The position numbers and the translations under genes were made by a program. The notes under the pieces are model-generated. The model searched no databases and had not been told where the DNA came from. It worked only from the letters and a program-made list of their open reading frames with translations. 60,000 nt of DNA. It comes from Strigamia acuminata. Its lineage: Eukaryota > Arthropoda > Chilopoda > Geophilomorpha > Linotaeniidae. Numbering within the stretch: position 1 is the stretch's first letter; every line of letters starts with the position of its first letter. This document shows, piece after piece, positions 51,989 to 60,000 of the stretch. The stretch lies in contig OX442315.1 in NCBI GenBank assembly GCA_949358305.1, positions 35,926,427 through 35,986,426 on the forward strand. Reading direction: 5' to 3'.

Positions 51989-53190
51989 TAAGGTGCTCAC
52001 AAAAATATTATCACGGTGTTAAAATTTACCCAATTGTTGTGTTGGCAATGATAATGACGAGGAATTACAATGAAATCATGTTTATTATTAAATAATATTT
52101 CTATTTACACTGCTACGCAGTAATATTTTACTGAAATATTGAAATTTCTGGCATTTTGACTTTTTTACTTGCACAAAATTATTATCACTCCTTGTGAAAA
52201 TTGCAGATTTATACATTTTCAATACCCTGTGATACCTCCATTATGTTCAATTAGTCTATAAATTCAATCTTTCATCCCATCAATTAGTTTAGAAAGAACC
52301 ATTTGATCAATTTCTTCCCACCAATGTTGCCTTGAATACATGGATGGGAGCATTACCTGTTGAAAGATGGCCTTTTGTACAGCAATTCTTATCATCCAGG
52401 GCTTTAAATAGGAATTAAACACGTCTTAATACGTATCGGAATACATCCTACCAGAAATAAAGGCAAGGGTGGTCTTTCTCTTACAGTGGAATGCACCCCA
52501 AAACTTAACATTTCCACCACCTCCAACTCGTTTTGAAAACACTTCCATGTTCCTTACCAAATCATGCCAGTAATGTTGGCAACCATCAGATCTGTCCATT
52601 TTGAACTTTTTTTCATCAGAAAATATAATTTGGTGCCATTCAGCATCCCATGTTTGGTGATCTTTGGAGGTGGTGGAAATGTTAAGTTTTGGTGTGCATT
52701 CCGCTGTAAGAGAAAGACCACCCTTGCCTTTATTTCTGGTAGGATGTATTCCGATACGTATTAAGATGTGTTTAATTCCCGTTTAAAGCCCTGGATGATA
52801 ATAATTGCTGTACAAAAGGCCATCTTTCAACAGGTAATGCTCCCATCCATGTATTCAAGGCAACATTGGTGGGAAGAAATTGATCAAATGGTTCTTTCTA
52901 AACTAATTGATGGGATGAAAGATTGAATTTATAGACTAATTGAACATAAGGGAGGTATCACAGGGTATAAATCTGCAATTTTCACAAGGAGTGATAATAA
53001 TTTTGTGCAAGTAAAAAAGTCAAAATGCCAGAAATTTCAATATTTCAGTAAAATATTAGTGCGTAGCAGTGTAAATAGAAATATTATTTAATAATAAACA
53101 TGATTTCATTGTAATTCCTCGTCATTATCATTGCCAACACAACAATTGGGTAAATTTTAACACCGTGATAATATTTTTGTGAGCACCTTA
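51989..53190. mobile_element. Palindromic Tc1 derivative (about 530-bp arms, 142-bp loop)
   Basis: Arms 51989-52523 and 52666-53190 are inverted copies beginning TAAGGTGCTCACAAAAATAT. The minus strand of the loop plus left arm reads a Tc1-type transposase segment (IIFSDEKKF, YWHDLV, GGGGNVKFWGAF, AFISGRMYSD, then LPSMYSRQHW). The right arm repeats the latter part on the plus strand. FSDE holds one catalytic Asp. The N-terminal half and its DNA-binding domain are absent. A full-length transcript would fold into a long hairpin. Confidence 0.85.
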
Positions 53191-53723
53191 TTTTTGGTCT
53201 AAAAATGATTTTTTTGACTTTGTTGTGAATTTTTGGTCCAAAAATTAATTATTAGTGGGAAAAACTGAATTTTTGAACTTAAAAATGAAATTTTTCTTCC
53301 TGGATCCGTCAGTGAATTATCTAAAACTACTGATCTAACTAGAAAAAAAGAAATCACTGCACGTGCCCAATGAATAAATCGCTTTTATGAGGAAGATAAG
53401 GTGGTCAATCGGTGCCTTATCTTCGAGTGACTACTGAAGCTTGAGTTTTATCCATCCAGAATTGAATGGACACATTGATTTTCCAAATATAGACTACTTA
53501 ATTCTAATGGCAAATTGTGTTTTGTTTATTTAGTACTTAATTTAATGCTTACTTAATGCAATTTCTTTAGCTTTAGACTTATTTCTTAACTTCCATCTAT
53601 TGGTGGATTATTCATAATTCACGGCCGGATTTCTTATTGGGACCTGTGAGATTTTTAGGGCCTACAAAGGAAGGAGAAAAATTAAAATATAAAAACGTGG
53701 AGCTACCTATGGGGTGGAACGGA
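53191..53723. other. Non-coding, nothing recognised
   Basis: AT-rich, no ORF or repeat of note. Confidence 0.4.
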
Positions 53724-53807
53724 GTAATGAAGGGTCGGGGCTTTGCCAGCGTCGAAATTCGCCAGCGTGTCTCATTCTAGCGTTAGTTTGTTATTATATT
53801 TAACAGT

Positions 53808-55453
53808 TGTGACGGTGACGACCACAACTCCTATCGCATGATAGTACCGGGTATAAGTCGCGCAAAATAGTGAATATTATCGAGATCAATAAGAACAACA
53901 GAGTTATCAAAACACTACATTTATTGTTGTCAAACAATAGAATCAAATCTAAAAGTTATACATGAACTAATGCCGACATTTGGCAAGTTAAATACAAGTT
54001 AAACTATACAGTAAATCGGCCAAATGGCCCTAAAATAATAACATTACGGTTATTGGTGATCCGGGGTTCGGGAACGGCAAAACGCCCGCTCGACCGAGTA
54101 TAGATGTCATCTACGCGTAGCCGGGCTGGCTGTGTCCTCGCGGCTTCCGTCGGCGCTTCGTAATCGTGGAACTGGTTCCTTCGCGTTCCAGGTTCGTATC
54201 GTGTAATGGTCCGTGTAATGCTTCTTGGTTCGATCCGAGAGGTGCGGTTGACTCATGTGCACCGCCACAACTAGGGTTGGAAATTGGTAATGAATAAATG
54301 AAGTCATTTATTCTTCAAGGTTCCGCTTGCAAATTATATTTAATTCGCGAGGTTGTGAGTTTAATAAATCAACTCAATAAATTGTATTCAATTTATTGTT
54401 ACGAATTTGATTCGTCATACAGTGAAATAAGTCTCGTGACTTACTTCGGTTGTTTACTTGTTGTCAAGTTCAAACAATTAATGTTTATTATCAACTACAA
54501 AATAAATTAGGGTTAAACATCGCAACACACAATTGCCGTCAAAGTTCGCCTTGCTGAGCAGAACAGTATCGCGCGCGCCCTAAATAACAGTGCGGTGAGA
54601 GACGGCACTGGTATTCAGGGGGATATAGCCCGCAGTTCTGCACAACAGAATTAATCACCCGAGATACTACTCATAAGTAGACTGCTTTGGCACCATCACC
54701 GAAGAGATATAACTTTCCCAAACACATAGTGCTACTGGCGGTTACTACATGTTTTGCATGCAGACTGCTTTGGCACCATCAAGTGATGGAGTCAATCTCT
54801 TGCAGTAACAGTGCTACTGACGGTTACTAAATACTTTGGTATCACACGTGATTCTATTGTCCGACCACGAGGATACTTATGCGGGAGGCTTTCTCCTCGG
54901 CAAGACCGTTTGACGGAAACATTAACAGTCCGAACTTCGTCTTCAGTTGACAGGGGTTGCATGGCTCAGCAGAGCCATGCTATGCATGGTCCGGTAGGAC
55001 CATGCCCTGAGTAAGAAACGGCTATTTGACATGCGGAACATACCAAATAACCAGAAAACAAGACTAACTTAACTTCCTGTTGTCAGGGAGTTTTATACTC
55101 GGTGGGATTAGGTTCCACCAATCTCGTATCGCAGGAAGTGGATACGGAGATGCAAAGTTGGATTTTGCTAATCCTTAATGTAAACCGGATCTGGATACCG
55201 GGGACAGGAAATGGATACCCAGAACGGAAATACATTCGAAACTGTGTTTCTTGTCATATAATGATGATAAAGCAGTGATAACTGTTTTATCTTATTAAGT
55301 ATTGATAATATATCTTTATATTATCGATGTGAATCACATTTATTCGCATCAAACATAATAATATGTTTGCGAACCATTTCTATGGAAAATAGTAAGTTCG
55401 AGATTGAATTTGCCGCTAGTGCTAGTGGCGCCATCTATTGCTAATTTGTCACA
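53808..55453 (-). repeat. Solo Gypsy LTR, diverged relative of the 12-kb element
   Basis: Begins TGTGACGGTGACGACCACAA, ends TTTGTCACA, with CAGT on both sides (53804-53807 and 55454-55457). Shares blocks with the full-length LTRs (CATTTGGCAAGTTAA, CTGCTTTGGCACCATC, GGCGCCATCTA) but differs widely elsewhere. Two clear copies plus a partial third of a roughly 90-bp unit occur at about 54660-54840. No internal region remains. Confidence 0.9.
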
Positions 55454-55512
55454 CAGTATGTTCAATAATGGTTTGCCAGCGTCGATTTCGCCAGCGTCTA
55501 TTGTTGCCGGCG

Positions 55513-56088
55513 TCAGTAAGTTTTAGCGTTTATTAAATTAAATAATAAAAAAAATATTAATTGAAAAAAAAAAGTCCAATATTGACCGGCACTCCACACA
55601 GATGGAGAGTTGTCATATTGAATTACGGAATCCAGATGAATTTCGTCATTTGACAACCGTAAGCATTTTAAATTCGGAAAAATGGTTCTCAGAATGGGAA
55701 TATGTTCGTTATTTTCTGTGTATGGAACTTTCTCGATGGAATAAGTGCGTGTATTTGTCTGTTCTTCCAACTTAATAAACAGTTCGAGCCAATTATCATG
55801 TTCAAACACTTTCAATTTGGGCAGTTGGTTGAGAAGGAACAAACACCCATCGACTGAGGCACGAGTTGACCTAACGTTCAAAAACTCGAGTTTGACGCAA
55901 AAGCTTAAGGCTCCGAGCCCAATGTCAGAAAGTTGATAGCAACACAAAAGGTTGAGATCTGTTAAGAGTGGACAATTCTTTGCGATCGCAGCAGCAACTT
56001 CATCCGTGAATTCATTCGTACACGCAATGTGTAAACGTTGAAGTTTCGGTAAACTTTGCACCAGTTTGATTTTGGATGTAATCGCCAT
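55513..56088 (-). pseudogene. Captured leucine-rich-repeat gene fragment (FBXL-like)
   Basis: Open frame of 191 codons. LRRs of the cysteine-containing, F-box-associated type are visible: LPKLQRLHIACTNEFTDEVA, then NCPLLTDLNLLCCYQLSDIG, then CVKLEFLNVRSTRASVDG and FPNLKCLRLSNDEI. No F-box is present, and the frame runs out into AT-rich element sequence (FFFQLIFFLLFNLIN). It lies between inverted arrays inside a transposon, so it is a transduplicated fragment, not an independent gene. Family knowledge: FBXL proteins are substrate receptors of SCF ubiquitin ligases. Confidence 0.65.
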
Positions 56089-56380
56089 TTATCGATCTTC
56101 AAAATATCGAGAAACATCCAAATCTTCCGCTGAATCTTAACGTGCACGCTACGCGTACGATACGCTGGCGGTCAACGCGCTGGCGTTGGACACGCTGGCA
56201 CATAGTGACGCTGGCAAATCAAACGCTGGCACAATAAACACTTAATATAACTTTATTTATTTATTTAAAAACGACGCTAAAAAGCCTATAAGCTGGCAAA
56301 AGAAAAAAAAAATACAACAAAGGCGGAAAATATACGCGCTGGCAGCCTTAGTCGCTGGCAACGCACCGCACCGTAATGAA

Positions 56381-57058
56381 TAGTATTTGTAGGTGTGTTT
56401 TTATTGTTGTTGTGTTGTTGTATATTCCTATCAAGAGATGGCCCTGGTTTTTATTTCTGTTGCATCGATTGTTTTCTGATGCCTAGTTGTGACTTTTAGA
56501 AACTTTAACTTGTGGAAGTTGAAGGTCAAGTGCACCGAGTGGGATTTTTTACATTTTCTGAAAGGCCTAAAAAAAAATTAAGAAAATTAAATGGTTGTGG
56601 TAATTATTTTACAGTATTAATCCAAAAACGTAGGAAACAAAAAGAAATGAGGGTTTGGAGCATGACTTAGTCAGTTCTAAAGTTTATTTGACCTGGATCC
56701 AGTTCTTGGATCTGGATGGTTCCAAGATGTCTGACCTCAATTAATCCATTGTTTTCTAATGACAGGATTCATAAGAAATTCTTTATAAAATGTCTCTATC
56801 GTAGTTGCTATCAATGTCACACAAAAAAGCCATTTTTGAACCATTGTTAATCATTAAAAAAATTGTGAATCGAATTTGGAATCGACAGTCAGTTTGAGCA
56901 TGTGCATGAGTGTTTGATACAAAGTGATGACGCAGGGCAAGAAGTCTGCGACCATCATGCATTGCTTTTTTTAACTACTTTTTTGGATTGTTATTATTAT
57001 TAATATAATTACTACAACAATTTAATTTTTTTTCTTGGGATTTCAGAAAATGTAAATA
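56381..57058. other. Non-coding, nothing recognised
   Basis: AT-rich, no ORF or inverted repeat. Confidence 0.4.
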
Positions 57059-57627
57059 CAGTCGAAACTCTTTATAACGAATCGCAAGGGACCGGACAAA
57101 TCGATTCATTATAACGAGAATTCGTTAAAACGAATTAGCTAAAAAAAAATAAAATTTCATCATAAACGACATTCTTCATTCATAAAATCATGTTAATTTT
57201 ATCCCGATTCTTAAAAACTGTTGAAATTGTAAAACGGGACAAATTAAACTCAACTGCTACAATTGATAGCTTCTTGCCATTGTTAATGGCATTAAAAATG
57301 TTCAACTTGTCCTAAATCAAAATTTCTTTTCATTTGGCAGCCATTTTAAAACAGAAAATTTTTCATTTTTTCTAAATGTGTTCCTAACATGGGCATAGGA
57401 TGTTGTGAGTCATGTGATCAGTTTTGAAAATTCGTTATAACGAGGGCTTGTTGGTATTACAATGTACTTGAAAACTTGTTTGTTATAACGAATAATTTGT
57501 TATATTGAAATTCGTTATAACGAAAATATTTAACGTGGTGTTCTATGGCTGACCAACCAAGTCATTCTTAACAATTCGTTTTTCGATAATTCGTTACATC
57601 GCGATTCGTTATAAAGAGTTTCGACTG
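57059..57627. mobile_element. Pogo/Tigger-type MITE
   Basis: Perfect terminal repeats of about 27 bp starting CAGTCGAAACTCTTTATAAC, TA on both sides, and repeated TTCGTTATAACGA words inside. Such CAGT..TTATAACGA ends are typical of pogo/Tigger elements. No transposase left. Confidence 0.85.
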
Positions 57628-57909
57628 TATTTCACTCAGTGCACTTGATCTTTAAAAAGTGGGTGTTTACATTAGTGGGGATGTTTAAAGGAAATTGGTG
57701 ACTTTTTACTAGGAGAAAATAATGCATTCAAAAAAAATTGTAGATTGTTTATGACTGGCAAAATGTTGTCCACTGAAAGGTAGAGGTTTGCATTTCTACT
57801 TGTAGACAATTAACCATTAAAGACAGAAACTTCTACTTTTTTTTAAGAAAGACAGATGTCAGTTTAGTAAACCGATATATTTTTTATATTTGTTTCCATA
57901 TTAAAAGTA

Positions 57910-58117
57910 TACTCTGTCTCACTGTAAGGTAGTAGGGAGTTCCGCCATTTCACTCGTGTATGTATACATAAAAGTAGGCCAAAATACCCAAAATGCACTG
58001 GATGTGCAGACCTTGCCCATGTTAAACGGAAACTACATTTCCTGGTGGTGGTATACAGGCAACAGTTGGGAGTAAACAGCCTCGGAACTCTCTACTACCT
58101 TACAGTGAGACAGAGTA
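57910..58117. mobile_element. 208-bp MITE with ACTCTGTCTCACTGTAAGG ends
   Basis: Inverted ends of about 25 bp with TA at each outer edge. Non-coding centre. Confidence 0.8.
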
Positions 58118-59918
58118 TAGATAATTTTAGGGTCGTAACAATGTTCACGAGTTTGTTTACATTCTACGGAAACGCATTTGTGCTCGTATTTCTCAAACCG
58201 TTAACAGGTATAAGTTTGAATTGTTTCAGTCTCTATCTTTTGATGTCTTGTATGAATTTTTACAAGTACTTTATTTTAATGCCGAAATTATTCTTGAAAA
58301 GTTGGATTGGCATTCATCTTGTTCTGAATTTGCCCCAAGACTAGTCATATAACAGAATGAGGGCATGTTTTAGAGTTGTGACTTTAGTTTACGAAGTCAC
58401 TTTTACAACTTTAAGTTGTAGAGGAGTTGTCATTTTCTGCCGAGTTGTAGAAAACTAGAAAAAGTGTGGACACAAGAGTTTCTAAACGTTGGGTCGTATG
58501 TAGAAAAGTGGTTCAAGTGTGAACTAGGCATTAGACGTAGTTCTGTGTGAAGAACAAAGACAGAAAATAATTCAACTAAAACTTTAAGTGTCTCGGACCT
58601 ATGCACGCATATCTCGTTCGATACATACCGTAGATGTCTTTAATGAATACAAAAAGCAGAATGTAGAAATGATGTTACTTATTTTTTGCAAGTGTGCAAT
58701 TTAGAACACGTGCTATTCTCTCAGGAATATCCCAGCTGTACAGCAAACTAAGTCTTAAAAGGCAAAGAAGTAAATCGCATTAACTTTTGTATAGAACATA
58801 ACTTATTTAAGAGGAATAGGAACTGCTGGTACACGCCCTATTTTTACAAGGTATAATGCCACGTATTGTTGGGATAATGTTTATATGGCAATATACCGTA
58901 TTGTACCGATTAAGAGTCGCCCTCGAATTGTAACAAATGACTGCGATGTGTTTGATCGGGACAACAAAATAATCGCCATTTGCAATGGGCGGAGCTAACA
59001 ATATAGTGTTCTGAATTCTGATTGGCTGCACTATATTTTATTTTAGTGTTAAAAACGATACACTAAAGGTTTTTCCCTTACGATATGGTGCTTAAATAGT
59101 GTATCGTGGAGCAAAATAAGGGATAAATGCATCCCGCAAACTCTCTATTATTGTGTCTCCAGTATATGTTTAACCTTATACTCCTAGTCTGAATTAAGAA
59201 ACCCACGTTGAAAGAAGTGCTTTGTGTTGCTGACTGAAAAATGTTTTCAAGAAAATAAAGAGAAATATAATCGTACCATTGTTGTAAATTACATTTTTAT
59301 TATGTCTATTGTTGTTTATTTACATTATTGTTATGTATGTTATGTATGTTATGTATGTTATGACAAATGGTGTGAAGAACAACTCTCCACCAGACCCAAC
59401 TTGTTTTCAAGATTTTTGGTGATGGGGGGGATTACATTACTGCTGCATTACTACCAGTTAGTAGTGTCCAGCTAAATGGACTGCTGTCATCAACTTTTTA
59501 TTGAATTGAGATGAGTAAATTAGCCATCTCCAATTTTCTTCCACATCCCCATGCAGCAATAATCAAATTTAGTTGCTCAATTTTTTTTTGCTTTTAACAT
59601 GGGAAGGACGGAAATTAGGCCTGTTGCCAAGCAACCAGGTAATTGGTTCTGATTGCAACTTTGTGTTTGTGTTAGAAAAGAACATTTGAAACATTTGTCA
59701 CCACGTGGCCCTAAATCAAAGTTTATTTGGAAGGATTTGGTCAGGAAATGAAGTGGATAATTAAGGAAGCAAGACAGGAAAGAAAATTAGTTGATTTGTG
59801 TGTTAATTTGATGTAATCAATTAGTTGTCGTCACGCCATGGGGGTCAATAGAAGCTGGGGGTAGCCAAATAGATTGCTGAAATGATCTCAGCCAGGAGAG
59901 TCATTTGCTGTTTACAAA
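58118..59918. other. Non-coding stretch with repeat fragments
   Basis: Contains a GTGTGAAC-type repeat (58375-58530), a single end of the TACCGTATT family (58893-58945) and four 10-bp TATGTTATGT units at about 59333-59361. Short ORFs here are not supported. Confidence 0.4.
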
Positions 59919-60000
59919 ATGAAGGAAAGCGCTCTCATTACACATTGTTTGGCCATCTTGTGTGTGTTGTTCCACTTTATTGGGTTGCTGCTGTTTTATT
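59919..60000 (+). CDS. Possible N-terminal exon with signal peptide or membrane segment, runs off edge
   Basis: ATG 59919-59921 after TTTACAAA starts MKESALITHCLAILCVLFHF followed by IGLLLFY, open to the window end. The hydrophobic stretch looks like a signal anchor or first membrane helix. Only 27 codons are visible, so chance cannot be excluded. Confidence 0.3.
   Translation, partial: MKESALITHCLAILCVLFHFIGLLLFY

Larger units (their letters stand above)
53732..56372. mobile_element. Foldback DNA transposon carrying a captured LRR fragment
   Basis: Flanked by an 8-bp duplication GTAATGAA (53724-53731 and 56373-56380). Ends GGGTCGGGGCTTTGCCAGCG and, inverted, GGTGCGGTGCGTTGCCAGCG. The word GCCAGCGTC recurs several times on the left, and its complement ACGCTGGC many times on the right (56150-56360), as in foldback elements. 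About 0.99 kb without the solo LTR. An 8-bp duplication fits hAT, P, Merlin or Mutator-type transposases; the superfamily is unresolved. Confidence 0.8.

Noticed and set aside
59224-59475. 83-codon frame with CYVCYVCYVCY
   Set aside because: Centred on a TATGTTATGT microsatellite; no splice or homology support.

Overview
This is an AT-rich window of an animal nuclear genome, most likely an arthropod. The clues are split coding exons with GT..AG junctions, a gene pair resembling the metazoan ER channel protein CLCC1, a degenerate interstitial TTAGG array (the common arthropod telomere unit), and LTR retrotransposons primed by animal-type tRNA-Gln and initiator tRNA-Met. The species cannot be named from sequence alone. 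There are no bacterial operons, rRNA genes or CRISPR arrays. Most identifiable DNA is mobile.

Layout. 1-5.6 kb: a tandem duplication of a CLCC1-like gene followed by a small unidentified membrane-protein gene (copy A partial, copy B complete or degenerate). A 21-bp minisatellite has expanded in an intron of copy A, and a short MITE sits in copy B. 5.6-7.8 kb: non-coding with repeats. 7.8-19.8 kb: one full-length Ty3/Gypsy element on the minus strand, with identical-looking 1,757-bp LTRs, ATAA target duplications, a tRNA-Gln primer site, gag, a textbook -1 frameshift site, and protease-RT-RNase H-integrase with an unusual zinc-ribbon-containing C-terminal extension. 19.8-36.8 kb: mostly non-coding, carrying MITEs, a mariner relic with Stowaway-like ends, a TTAGG-type array and palindromic elements.

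36.8-47.5 kb: a three-level nest with perfect target duplications at every level. A TTAA-flanked piggyBac-type MITE is interrupted by a Copia-type LTR element (498-bp LTRs), which is itself interrupted by a complete Copia element (214-bp LTRs). The middle element is the most unusual object in the window. Its LTRs look identical and it has a primer site and polypurine tract, but its only long ORF (about 847 codons) encodes an integrase-like protein. In that protein all three catalytic acidic residues and most zinc ligands are replaced, there is no Gag zinc knuckle, protease or reverse transcriptase, and the N-terminus is hydrophobic.

47.5-60 kb: non-coding DNA, a palindromic Tc1 derivative, a foldback element with 8-bp target duplications that has captured an LRR gene fragment and later received a solo Gypsy LTR, a pogo/Tigger-type MITE, and a possible first coding exon running off the right edge.

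How the parts relate: the inner Copia element is autonomous by inspection. The middle element must borrow reverse transcriptase, and both Copia-type elements use the same tRNA (initiator Met) through different parts of the molecule. The Gypsy element keeps its frameshift architecture but carries two in-frame stops. All statements are by eye; no alignment or database search was run.
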